A program made the translations under genes and the position numbers. From the NCBI GenBank assembly GCA_002483135.1, contig DLHI01000007.1, forward strand, positions 62,001 to 126,000: a stretch of DNA of 64,000 nucleotides, given 5' to 3'. The notes below the pieces were generated by a model. It saw only the letters and a program-made list of their open reading frames with translations. It did not search any database and had not been told where the DNA came from. Shown here piece after piece: positions 42,933 through 51,589 of this stretch. Each line of letters opens with the position of its first letter. Positions within the stretch are counted from its first letter, which is position 1. The stretch comes from Hyphomonadaceae bacterium UBA7672. Lineage in GTDB: Bacteria > Pseudomonadota > Alphaproteobacteria > Caulobacterales > Hyphomonadaceae.

Positions 42933-44171
42933 CTAGCTCAGCGCGCGAGCGCCGATATCCTTCATGGATATGGATTTATCCGCTAGTTCGCCGGGCGCAA
43001 CTGTCGCCTGCGCCGCAACCAGCTTCTTTCCGACCAGATATTCGGGCGCAGCGTTGACCGCATCAACCGCTATGACCCTACCTTCCTTCAGGTAAAACAC
43101 TGCAAAACTGCGCGATTGCGGGTCACCCCGCATGATCCGCTCGTCCGCCCCGGTCCAGAGCCCTGCCGTCTGCAGCTTGAGGTCATACTGGTCCGACCAG
43201 AACCAGGGGACGTCCAGGCTGGGCATCGCAGCGCCGAGGATCGACGCCGCGACGATCTTTCCGCCCTCGATGGCGTTGTGGACAGACTCCAGCCGGCCTT
43301 CCCTTCCGTAATGCACCAGCGGCCGCCAGGCGACGTCGCCGATCGCATAGACATGCGGGTCGCTGGTCCGCATCTGCTCGTCGACCACGATGCCATTGCC
43401 GCAGACCAGCCCCGCGTCCGCCGCCAGCTCCATGTTGGGCAGCACGCCGACACCCACCAGCACGAGATCGGCCGGGATCACCTCCCCGTCTTCCAGCTTC
43501 ACGCCGGTCACGTGGCCCGCGCCTTCGAAGCCGACGAGCCGCGCGCCCGTGCGAACATCGACGCCGGCGCTGCGATGGATGCGGTTGTAGAACTGGCCGA
43601 TCTCCGGCCCCGCCACGCGCGAGAGGACCTGCTGCATCGCCTCAAGCACGGTCACCTTCATCTTCAGCTGGCTCGCCACCGCCGCCGCCTCAAGCCCGAT
43701 ATAACCCGCGCCGACAACCACCAGCCGCGCATCGGCATGCGCCGCCGCCTTCAGCTGATCCACATCGCTGAGCGTGCGAAGCTCCAGCACGCCGGCAAGC
43801 TCCGCGCCTTCCACCGGCAACCGGCGCGGACGCGACCCCGTCGCGATCACCAGCCTGTCCCAGCCAACCGATGCGGCAGACGACAATTCAACCGTGCGCG
43901 CATCAAGATCGATCCGCTTCGCGGCGACGCCCGTCAGCAACTCGATCCCATGCTCGCCATAATATTCGAGCGGCTTCAGATAGAGCCGGTCCGCCTCCAG
44001 CTCGCCCTTGAAATAGGCTTTCGACAGCGGCGGCCGCTGATACGGCGGCTGAGGCTCGTCACCGATGATGGTGATGGCGCCTTCAAACCCACCGAGCCGC
44101 AGCGAATACGCCGCCTGCCCGCCCGCCTGGCCGGCGCCGATGATCACAACACGCTGGGGCGCTTCCGCCAT
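42933..44171 (-). CDS. FAD/NAD(P)-dependent ferredoxin reductase
   Basis: 412 residues. The FAD-binding loop VVIIGAGQAGGQAAYSLR opens the protein; PPYQRPPLSKAY is the family substrate loop; VVGAGYIGLEAAAVA binds NAD(P)H; VYAIGDVAWRPLVH is the second FAD motif. It matches putidaredoxin/rhodocoxin-reductase-type enzymes. It is upstream of the ferredoxin gene in the same transcript, forming an electron-transfer pair. The final partner, often a cytochrome P450, is outside this window. Confidence 0.94.
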   Translation of the reverse strand: MAEAPQRVVIIGAGQAGGQAAYSLRLGGFEGAITIIGDEPQPPYQRPPLSKAYFKGELEADRLYLKPLEYYGEHGIELLTGVAAKRIDLDARTVELSSAASVGWDRLVIATGSRPRRLPVEGAELAGVLELRTLSDVDQLKAAAHADARLVVVGAGYIGLEAAAVASQLKMKVTVLEAMQQVLSRVAGPEIGQFYNRIHRSAGVDVRTGARLVGFEGAGHVTGVKLEDGEVIPADLVLVGVGVLPNMELAADAGLVCGNGIVVDEQMRTSDPHVYAIGDVAWRPLVHYGREGRLESVHNAIEGGKIVAASILGAAMPSLDVPWFWSDQYDLKLQTAGLWTGADERIMRGDPQSRSFAVFYLKEGRVIAVDAVNAAPEYLVGKKLVAAQATVAPGELADKSISMKDIGARALS

Positions 44172-44339
44172 GCCCGATGTCCTTCCCGAGAGGCCCGCCT
44201 CATAGCATGCCTGCCTCGCGGGAACAGCGTATCGGCGCTGATTAAACGCGCCTCATCTCATGGCGATTGTCAGGGTCTTTGCCGGCGTTCGACGTTCCAC
44301 ATGCGATTGGCCGCTACGGGCCCATATCCGCACGCGAGC

Positions 44340-45440
44340 CTACTTCTTGTTGGCGACCAGTTTTGCCGCATTCGTTGCAGCAGCCAGGGTAAGCGCCTGC
44401 CCCCCCATGTCCTTGCCTCCATTCGTGACGGCGAGCACGCCGGAACCTGAAGCAGGAAACAGGGCGACGACCGCGAACCACGCCCCATCCGATCCCTCAT
44501 GATAATATACAGGGCCGGGAAGCCCGGCGATGCTGTCGCGCACGAACCAGCCCATTGAAACGGGTGCGCCAGGCGGAGGTGATTGCGTCACTGAATAGGT
44601 CTCGGGTTTCAGCAGCGCGCCCTTTCCGTTCGCGCCCTGCAACTGATCGATGCAGAAGCGAGCCCAGTCATCGAGAGACAGATAGATGTTTCCCGCGGGC
44701 GCGAAAAAGTCGGGGTTCACATCGCGCGGAACGGCGAGCCTTCCGCGCATATGGCCAGCGGGCTGTCCTGTCGGCGGTCGTCCAAATCCAGCCGAGGTCA
44801 TCCCCAGGGGCGTGAATACCTCATCCCGCATCAAGGACTCATAGGTGTCCTTGCTGGCTGTCTCGGCCATGTAAGCGGCGACCAGGAACCCGGTGTTTGA
44901 ATAGCTGAATCTGCCGGCGCGTCCGACGGGCGCGTCCTGCAACGCACGAGCGATGTACGCCCTCCGCCGTTCGGACGAGCTGGCTGAGCTTTCGTCATAG
45001 AAGAGCGAATTGAGGACTTTCTCGTCCCTGATATTCTCCGGAAGACCGGACGTGTGCGTCAGCAATTGCAGCAGTGTAATCGACCGATACTCAGGCCGCA
45101 TATCGACGGCCATATCAGGCAAGACACCGCCGATCGTCGACTCCCAGGAGAGGACGCCACGCTCCACAAGCCGAGCGATCATCACGGCCGTCATCGCCTT
45201 GCCATCAGAGCCGATATTCCAGACATCGCTTCGGGAAACGGGTGTGGGATCACTGAGGCTGCGCACTCCATATTCGGCTGCGTCGACGATTCCGTAGTCC
45301 TGAATGATCAGCAGCCCCGCCCCGGGGACTTTCTTGTCCGCGGCAGCCTTGGAGAGGATCGCATCGAGGTCGTCTGCGAAGGCGGGCGCCGCGAAGACGC
45401 CGAGACAGATCGCAAGCAGAACCGCCAATCGTGAAATCAT
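44340..45440 (-). CDS. Secreted serine hydrolase, class C beta-lactamase fold
   Basis: 366 residues. A signal peptide (MISRLAVLLAICLGVFAAPAFA) precedes the hydrolase. SDGK in NIGSDGKAMTAVMIA is the SxxK nucleophile motif; FSYSNTGFLVAAYM gives YxN; YYHEGSDGAW is the third motif (HxG). It resembles EstB-like esterases and D-aminopeptidases more than true AmpC beta-lactamases, because no other AmpC features are evident. A peptidoglycan or ester substrate is possible. Monocistronic. Confidence 0.9.
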   Translation of the reverse strand: MISRLAVLLAICLGVFAAPAFADDLDAILSKAAADKKVPGAGLLIIQDYGIVDAAEYGVRSLSDPTPVSRSDVWNIGSDGKAMTAVMIARLVERGVLSWESTIGGVLPDMAVDMRPEYRSITLLQLLTHTSGLPENIRDEKVLNSLFYDESSASSSERRRAYIARALQDAPVGRAGRFSYSNTGFLVAAYMAETASKDTYESLMRDEVFTPLGMTSAGFGRPPTGQPAGHMRGRLAVPRDVNPDFFAPAGNIYLSLDDWARFCIDQLQGANGKGALLKPETYSVTQSPPPGAPVSMGWFVRDSIAGLPGPVYYHEGSDGAWFAVVALFPASGSGVLAVTNGGKDMGGQALTLAAATNAAKLVANKK

Positions 45441-45706
45441 TCACGCCTCCCCCGTTTGCCGAGCCGGCCCCCGTTTACCGAGCAGGAATGTCAGCTCGCA
45501 AATATGTCGTCTCTGGGGCGCGGGTTTCAGCGCTCTCTGGTAAACCGCAACGCCCCATGACGCTCGATCCGGGGCAGTTTCGCCAACGTCCAGTTTGGGC
45601 GAACAGTTGAAGCTCATCGCCTCATGCGATTGGCTGAAGGTGGCCCGTAGCAGACAGTCATGCAGGTGCTAAGAGTCTCGCGCAGGTTGGGGATAGAGTG
45701 GCGCCT

Positions 45707-46126
45707 ATGATCGACTTTTACGTTTTCTTGATCTCTGCGGCGCTCGTAGCGTTTGTGCTATTCCTGCTTGCGCCACGATCCCGATGGTGGCGGTTGGCGG
45801 CTGTGCCCCTCGGCATGCTCGCGCTAGGACTCGCCCTACGCTTTTGCAGTCGAACCTATCCTGGCATACACTACCCGGACTCCCCGTTTCTGAATGACCT
45901 ATTGAATGGCAATCGTCTTTTCGACGTTGGAGTCGTCCTGGTGCTCGCCCTTGGCATTGCGGACGTGGCGTTCGTGTTCCTGACCCGATTTCATCAATCA
46001 GCGACTGCGTCGATCGCGTCTCGCTTGCTGGTCACGCTGCGTGCCGTCCTGCTTGTTGTGACATCTGCGATCATTGTCTACGGCTTCTACTGCGCGACCA
46101 TCTTCTATGAGCATTGGAGCCAGTAG
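45707..46126 (+). CDS. Small multi-pass membrane protein
   Basis: 139 residues from ATG 45707 (GTG 45698 adds three). Four hydrophobic segments are visible: FYVFLISAALVAFVLFLLAP, RLAAVPLGMLALGLALRF, DVGVVLVLALGIADVAFVFL and ALLVV-type AVLLVVTSAIIVYGFYC. No known family. It is 89 nt upstream of tsaE, on the same strand. Confidence 0.6.
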   Translation: MIDFYVFLISAALVAFVLFLLAPRSRWWRLAAVPLGMLALGLALRFCSRTYPGIHYPDSPFLNDLLNGNRLFDVGVVLVLALGIADVAFVFLTRFHQSATASIASRLLVTLRAVLLVVTSAIIVYGFYCATIFYEHWSQ

Positions 46127-46215
46127 CGGCCGATTCCGGCCATTTATTGACGCTCGCCGCCGCTTCGCGGAATGACTGAGCGACGACTTCTCCGCACTCC
46201 CAAAACCAGACCCGC

Positions 46216-46686
46216 ATGCCGCACCTGACGCTCACCATCGCCCTCCCCGACGAAGCCGCCACCGCCGCTCTCGGCGCACAGCTTGGCGCGGTCGCCCGTG
46301 CGGGCGATGTGATCGCGCTGCAGGGCGATCTTGGCGCCGGCAAGAGCACGCTAGCGCGCGCCCTGATCCGCTGCCATCTCGGCCCCGAAACGGAGGCCCC
46401 CAGCCCCACCTTCACGCTGGTCCAGACCTATCCCGGGCCGCGCATCGCAATCTGGCATTTCGACCTCTACCGGCTGGAACACCCCGACGAGGCCCGGGAA
46501 CTCGGCCTTGAGGAAGCTGTGGATGGCCTCAGCCTGATCGAATGGCCGGAAAGATTGGGGCGCCATCTTCCGTCGCGGCGGCTGGAAGTTCAGCTATCCA
46601 TTGTTGGAGACGGGCGAATCGCTCGCCTGATCGATTTCGATGACTGGAGCGAACGGCTTCATGGCGACTGGCGCCCAACAACATGA
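46216..46686 (+). CDS. tsaE: tRNA threonylcarbamoyladenosine ATPase TsaE
   Basis: 156 residues, the normal length. TsaE binds ATP and drives the TsaB-TsaD complex that makes t6A37 in tRNA. Walker A is GDLGAGKSTLARALI; the switch region SPTFTLVQTYPG and HFDLYRL (Walker B-like Asp) follow; LIEWPERLG is the family C-terminal motif. Its stop overlaps the amgK start by ATGA, a typical alphaproteobacterial arrangement. Confidence 0.95.
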   Translation: MPHLTLTIALPDEAATAALGAQLGAVARAGDVIALQGDLGAGKSTLARALIRCHLGPETEAPSPTFTLVQTYPGPRIAIWHFDLYRLEHPDEARELGLEEAVDGLSLIEWPERLGRHLPSRRLEVQLSIVGDGRIARLIDFDDWSERLHGDWRPTT

Positions 46687-47771
46687 GTAACAACCTGCGA
46701 TCGACCGAACTCAAGGAGTTCCTCACCCGCGCCGGCTGGGGCGAGGCTGCGCGCACGCCGCTCAATGCCGACGCCTCCACGCGCCGCTACGAGCGCCTGC
46801 GCCGCAAGACCGAGACGGCGATGCTGATGGACGCCCCGCCGCTGGAATCCCAGCCCTGCCCTCCCGGCGCTGATGAAGAAGAGCGCATCAGGCTCGGCTG
46901 GAACGCCATCGCGCGCCTCGCCGCCTCGCGCGTCGAAGCCTTCGCGGCCGTCGCCGGCCATCTCGACGCGCTGGGACTCTCCGCGCCAAAAATCCTCGAC
47001 GCCGACATTTCGCGCGGCATCGCGCTCCTCGAAGATCTCGGTGATGACCTCTTTGCCGAAGTCATCGCCAAGGGCGGCGACGAGAGCCAGCTCTATGCCG
47101 CGGCCGGCGATGTGCTGGCCGCCGTCCATCGCGCGCCTGTCCCGTCCACGCTGCCCTATCGCGGCGGCGAATGGCCGGTGCTGACGTATGACCACCTTGC
47201 GCTCTCCGCCAATCTCGACCTCTTCGTCGAATGGATGCCGCAGCGCGATCTCTCCATGCGCATCAACGAGCAGACCCGCCTGCGTTGGGAGCGTGTGCGC
47301 GAGAACATGATCGGCCGCGCCGAGGACTATCCGCGCGCTCTGATCCTGCGCGACACGCACGCGGAAAACCTGATCTGGCTGCCTCAGCGCGAGGGTCTCA
47401 AGCGCGTCGGCCTGCTCGACTTCCAGGACGCCGTGCTCGGCTGGGGCGAGTGGGACATGTCGATGCTGCTGCACGACGCCCGCCGCGACGTATCCCCCGC
47501 CGCCCACGCCGCCGCCACGCGCGCCTATCTCGAAGGCACGGGCCTCAGCAGCGCCGACTTCGAGGAACGACTGGCCGTGCTGGGCGCGATGAACGTCATG
47601 CGCATCATGGGTATTTTCGCCCGCCTGGTGACGCGCGACAAGAAACCCCGCTACGACCAGTTCCAGCCCCGCCTGCGCGGACTGCTGAATGAAACGCTCA
47701 GCCACCCCGCCCTCGCCGAGACGCGCGACTTCGTCGCCGCCGTCGCGCCCCACCTCCTGGTTCCGGCATGA
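46683..47771 (+). CDS. amgK: Aminosugar kinase AmgK (N-acetylmuramate/N-acetylglucosamine kinase)
   Basis: 362 residues. The protein kinase-like phosphotransferase fold has ADASTRRYERL at its N-lobe, LRDTHAENLIWLP (the catalytic HxxN loop) and GLLDFQDAVLG (metal-binding DFxD). AmgK phosphorylates MurNAc and GlcNAc at C1 in the anhydro-MurNAc salvage pathway. It overlaps tsaE and murU by 4 nt each, and murU supplies the next step, so the assignment is well supported. Confidence 0.93.
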   Translation: MSNNLRSTELKEFLTRAGWGEAARTPLNADASTRRYERLRRKTETAMLMDAPPLESQPCPPGADEEERIRLGWNAIARLAASRVEAFAAVAGHLDALGLSAPKILDADISRGIALLEDLGDDLFAEVIAKGGDESQLYAAAGDVLAAVHRAPVPSTLPYRGGEWPVLTYDHLALSANLDLFVEWMPQRDLSMRINEQTRLRWERVRENMIGRAEDYPRALILRDTHAENLIWLPQREGLKRVGLLDFQDAVLGWGEWDMSMLLHDARRDVSPAAHAAATRAYLEGTGLSSADFEERLAVLGAMNVMRIMGIFARLVTRDKKPRYDQFQPRLRGLLNETLSHPALAETRDFVAAVAPHLLVPA

Positions 47772-48493
47772 CGCGTATCACTACAGCCATGCTGCTCGCG
47801 GCCGGCCTCGGCACGCGCATGAAGCCGCTGACGGACACGCTGCCCAAGCCGCTGATCGAAGTCGCCGGCCGCACGCTTCTGGATCGCGTGCTCGACAAGC
47901 TGGTCGCGCAAGGCGTCACGCGCGCAATCGTCAATGTCCACTATCTGGCCGACCTGATTGAGGCGCATCTCAAGGCCCGCACCGACATCGAGATCATCAT
48001 CTCGGATGAACGCGCCGAGCTGCTCGAAACCGGCGGCGGCGTGATCAAGGCTTTGCCGCATCTGGGGCAAGACCCCTTCTTCGTCGTCAACACCGACGTC
48101 ACCTGGGCGACGGCAGGCGACGACACGTTCGCGCGCATGGCCGAAGCCTACGATCCCAACGAGATGGATGCACTTCTGCTGCTGGCCGAGATGGGCGCCA
48201 CGATGGGCTTCCGCGGTCCCGGCGATTTCTTCCTCGGGCCGGAAGGCCAGCTCATTCGCCGCGGCGACAAGCCCAGTGCGCCCTATGTCTTCGCCGGCAC
48301 CCACATCACGCGCGCCGACCTTCTGCGCAGCTACGAGGTGAAGCCGTTCTCGGCCAACATCTACTGGAACGCGATGGGCCGCGCGGGCCGCCTGTTCGGC
48401 ACGGTAATGAAGCCGTTCTGGCTGCACGTCGGCGATCCGCAGGGCCGCGACGAGGCCGAAGCCCGCCTGCGCACCATGGGGCCCGGGGCTTGA
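47768..48493 (+). CDS. murU: N-acetylmuramate alpha-1-phosphate uridylyltransferase MurU
   Basis: 241 residues. AMLLAAGLGTRMKPLTDTLP is the nucleotidyltransferase signature, then KPLIEVAGRTLLDRVLDKL. FFVVNTDVTW contains the metal-binding Asp. It makes UDP-MurNAc from MurNAc-1-phosphate, bypassing de novo synthesis and the fosfomycin target MurA. The overlap with amgK fits the known amgK-murU pairing. It is 30 nt upstream of addB. Confidence 0.92.
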   Translation: MTRITTAMLLAAGLGTRMKPLTDTLPKPLIEVAGRTLLDRVLDKLVAQGVTRAIVNVHYLADLIEAHLKARTDIEIIISDERAELLETGGGVIKALPHLGQDPFFVVNTDVTWATAGDDTFARMAEAYDPNEMDALLLLAEMGATMGFRGPGDFFLGPEGQLIRRGDKPSAPYVFAGTHITRADLLRSYEVKPFSANIYWNAMGRAGRLFGTVMKPFWLHVGDPQGRDEAEARLRTMGPGA

Positions 48494-48523
48494 TGGCGCG
48501 ATGCTGATGGTGGGGGGCGCACG

Positions 48524-51500
48524 ATGACAGACATTTTCTCCGCCTCGCCGCGTATCTTCTCGCTGCCGCCCTCGACGGCCTATCTCGACGAAGTCGCACG
48601 CGGCCTTGTCGACGCCACCGGCGCGAAGGCAAATCCCGAAGCGCTCGCCGACGCCCTCATCTTCACGCCCAACCAGCGCGCCGCGCGCGAACTCAGCCTT
48701 GCGCTCTATCGCGCCGTCGGCGGCACATTGCTGACGCCCGAAATCCGAACACTCGGCGATATCGAGGAAGAAGACGGCCTCGCCGCGTTCGGGCCCGACG
48801 CGCTCGATCTGCCCCCGGCCATACCCGCCGCCCAGCGTCGCGGCGCCCTCTCGCGCCTGATCCAGCACTGGCGCACGCGGGCCGGCGGCGACGCCCTGCC
48901 GCCCGGCGCGCTGCTCTCCGCAGCGGACGAACTCGCGGCCCTCATCGACCAGTCATGGATGGCCGGCGGCGTCGACTGGAAGAAGCTGGATGGCCTCGCT
49001 GAGGAGCTCGCGCCACAACTCGCCGCGCACTGGCGCTCGTCGGCGGACTTCCTCGACATCGTCATGCGCGCCTGGCCGAAGCATCTCAAGGAACAGGGCC
49101 TGTGCGATGCGCAGATGCGCCGTCTCGGCGCCGCCGAAGCGCTGGCCACCCGCTGGGCGCGCACCCCGCCCGCCCATCCCGTGCTCGTCGTCGGCTCGAC
49201 CGGCGCGGGCGCTGCAACGCGCATCCTGATGCAGGCCGTGCTGGATCTTCCGCGCGGCGTCATCGTACTGCCGGGCCTCGATCCCGACTCGGCCAGCGAA
49301 GACTGGAAAGCAATCTCCGAATCCGCCAGTCATCCCCAATATGTTCTGCACGCCACACTGCAATGGTTGCGCATAGCGCCTGGCGCCGTGCGTCCATGGC
49401 CGGCAGAAGCGGAAACACCGCAGGCGTCCGCGCGCCGCCGCCTGCTCAACCAGGCGCTGGCGCCTGCCGTGAGAACCAGCGACTGGACCAAGCGTCTGGC
49501 CGAACTGGCGCATCCGACAAGCCCCGCCACCTTCGTCGCCTCAGCGCTGGAAAATCTCCACCTCGTCGAAGCCGAAGACGAGAACGAGGAAGCCCTCGCC
49601 GCCGCCCTCCTCCTGCGCGAGACGCTGGAGACGCCGGGCAAGACCGCCGCACTCGTCACGCCCGAATCCTCCCTCGCCCGCCGCGTCGCAGCGTTGCTGG
49701 AGCGCTGGGGCATCGACATGGCGCCATCCTCCGGCGCACCGCTCGCGCACTCGCAGACCGGCAGCCTCCTTTCCCTGCTGTCGCGCTGGGTGTTCGATCC
49801 GTCCGATCCGGTCCACCTGCTCGCCGTGCTGAAACATCCGCATGTGCGCGTCGGTCGCGATGCCAGCGCGCTCTCGGACACCGTCACACGGATCGACGGC
49901 AACTTCCTGCGCGGGCCGCGCAAGCATCGCACGCTGGAAGCGCTCGCCGCCATCATCGCCAATCCGCCGCAGCCCGATGATCCCGACCGCCCCGGCCCGC
50001 GCCCCGATCCCGAAGGCGCCGCCCTGATCCGCGACCTCGCTGCCCTCTACAACGACGTCGCCCACGCTTTCCCCGCCGAGGATTTCAACGGCCCCGCCGC
50101 CGCCGATGGCGTAGCCCAACTCGCCGAAGCGCTGGCCGATGCTCCGGGCCACTCCGGCAACCGCATCTGGTCGGGCAAGCCTGGCGAGATGGCGGCGAAA
50201 TTCATCGGCCAGCTGCGCGATCTGTCCGGCGCCATCGCCGACATGACCGCGCAGGACTTCCCCGACTTCCTCGCCGCCGCCCTTCGCGGCCTCACCAGCG
50301 CGCCCGACACGCCCGAACATCCACGCATCGTCATCTGGGGTCCGCTCGAAGCGCGTCTGCAGCGCCGCGACCGCATGATCCTTGCCAGCCTCAATGAAGG
50401 CTCGTGGCCCAAGCCCGTCGCCGCCGACGCCTTCCTCAACCGCAAGCTGCGGCGTGATCTCGGCCTGCCCGATCCGGACGAGCGCATCGGACTGTCGGCG
50501 CACGACTTCGCGCAACTTGCGAATGCCCCCGAAGTCTTCCTGCTGCGCGCCCGCCGCGTTGACGACAAGCCCGCCGTCGCCTCGCGTTGGCTTTGGCGCC
50601 TGCGCACACTGGCCGCCGGCGGTCTCGGCGGACGCAAGCAGGCCGAAGCCGCACTGCAATCCGCTCCGAGCCACGATCCGCTGGTCTGGGCCCGCGCCCT
50701 GCGCCACGCGGATCACGTCACGCCCGCAAAAGCGCCCGCCCCACGCCCTCCAGTCGAAAAGCGCAAGCTGACGCGCTTCTCGCCCACGCGCGTCACCACC
50801 CTGATCCGCGACCCTTACGCCGACTACGCCCAGCGCATTCTCAACCTCGAACGCCTGCGCCGCGCCGGCGAGCCCATCGATGCGCGCGAACGCGGCACGG
50901 CCGTCCACAAGGCGATCGAGCTGTTCGAAACACCCGGCAACACGCGCGAGCTTGGCGATCTCATCCTCGAACGCCTGCTCGATGCCGGCGCCGCCCCCGA
51001 ACTCGCCGAACTCGAACGCCCGCTCTGGCTGCGCGCCGCCGCTATCTATCGCGACTGGCGCGACTCCCGCCGTGACCGGCTGGTCAACGCCGTGCTGGAG
51101 AAGAAAGCCGAGATCGAGTTCGACAGCGCCGCGCCCGGCGGCAAGACGAAGATCCGCGCCACCGCCGACCGTGTCGAACATCTCAAGGGCGACACGCTCG
51201 CCATCATCGACTTCAAGACCGGCACGCCGAAATCTGCCAGGCAGGTGAAATCCGGCATCGAGCCCCAGCTTCCGCTCGAAGCCGCCATCGCCGCCCGCGC
51301 CAGCTTCGGCGACCTTCCTGCCCTGCCCGTCTCGGAGCTGATCTACTTCCAGTTCTCCACCAGCGCCGCCGTGATGAAGGACTCCAACGGCGAACCGCTA
51401 GATCTCAAGGAACCCACCGCCGCCAATGCGGAGGCTGCGCTCGCCGGCCTCGTGAAGATGATCAAGTCCTACGCGAACCCCGACCAGCCCTATCTCTCAC

Positions 51501-51589
51501 GCCCGCGCGTGTTCTCGGTGAAGATGTTCACCGACTATGACCGTCTCGCCCGCCGCGCCGAATGGACCATCGGGGAGGGCGAGCAATGA
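48524..51589 (+). CDS. addB: Double-strand break repair protein AddB
   Basis: 1021 residues, alphaproteobacterial length. The N-terminus, FSLPPSTAYLDEVARGLVDA, and ALIFTPNQRAARELSLALYR, correspond to the inactivated helicase-like domain. The C-terminal PD-(D/E)XK nuclease has RERGTAVHKAIELFE (His), KIRATADRVEHLKGD and LAIIDFKTGTPKS (Asp, Lys). The iron-sulfur cysteine cluster of Bacillus AddB is not apparent. With AddA it resects double-strand breaks for RecA. Its stop overlaps addA (ATGA). Confidence 0.94.
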   Translation: MTDIFSASPRIFSLPPSTAYLDEVARGLVDATGAKANPEALADALIFTPNQRAARELSLALYRAVGGTLLTPEIRTLGDIEEEDGLAAFGPDALDLPPAIPAAQRRGALSRLIQHWRTRAGGDALPPGALLSAADELAALIDQSWMAGGVDWKKLDGLAEELAPQLAAHWRSSADFLDIVMRAWPKHLKEQGLCDAQMRRLGAAEALATRWARTPPAHPVLVVGSTGAGAATRILMQAVLDLPRGVIVLPGLDPDSASEDWKAISESASHPQYVLHATLQWLRIAPGAVRPWPAEAETPQASARRRLLNQALAPAVRTSDWTKRLAELAHPTSPATFVASALENLHLVEAEDENEEALAAALLLRETLETPGKTAALVTPESSLARRVAALLERWGIDMAPSSGAPLAHSQTGSLLSLLSRWVFDPSDPVHLLAVLKHPHVRVGRDASALSDTVTRIDGNFLRGPRKHRTLEALAAIIANPPQPDDPDRPGPRPDPEGAALIRDLAALYNDVAHAFPAEDFNGPAAADGVAQLAEALADAPGHSGNRIWSGKPGEMAAKFIGQLRDLSGAIADMTAQDFPDFLAAALRGLTSAPDTPEHPRIVIWGPLEARLQRRDRMILASLNEGSWPKPVAADAFLNRKLRRDLGLPDPDERIGLSAHDFAQLANAPEVFLLRARRVDDKPAVASRWLWRLRTLAAGGLGGRKQAEAALQSAPSHDPLVWARALRHADHVTPAKAPAPRPPVEKRKLTRFSPTRVTTLIRDPYADYAQRILNLERLRRAGEPIDARERGTAVHKAIELFETPGNTRELGDLILERLLDAGAAPELAELERPLWLRAAAIYRDWRDSRRDRLVNAVLEKKAEIEFDSAAPGGKTKIRATADRVEHLKGDTLAIIDFKTGTPKSARQVKSGIEPQLPLEAAIAARASFGDLPALPVSELIYFQFSTSAAVMKDSNGEPLDLKEPTAANAEAALAGLVKMIKSYANPDQPYLSRPRVFSVKMFTDYDRLARRAEWTIGEGEQ

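Noticed and set aside
43116..44450. 444-residue plus-strand frame opposite the ferredoxin reductase
   Set aside because: Arg/His/Gln-rich, no motif; the minus-strand reductase is clear.
46659..47753. 364-residue minus-strand frame
   Set aside because: It lies antisense over amgK, a well-supported gene; the long frame is a by-product of high GC third positions.
47651..48868. 405-residue minus-strand frame over murU and the addB start
   Set aside because: Shadow frame; murU signature is on the plus strand.
49541..51181. 546-residue minus-strand frame opposite addB
   Set aside because: Gly/Ala/Glu-rich translation with no motif; antisense of a gene with clear PD-(D/E)XK motifs.
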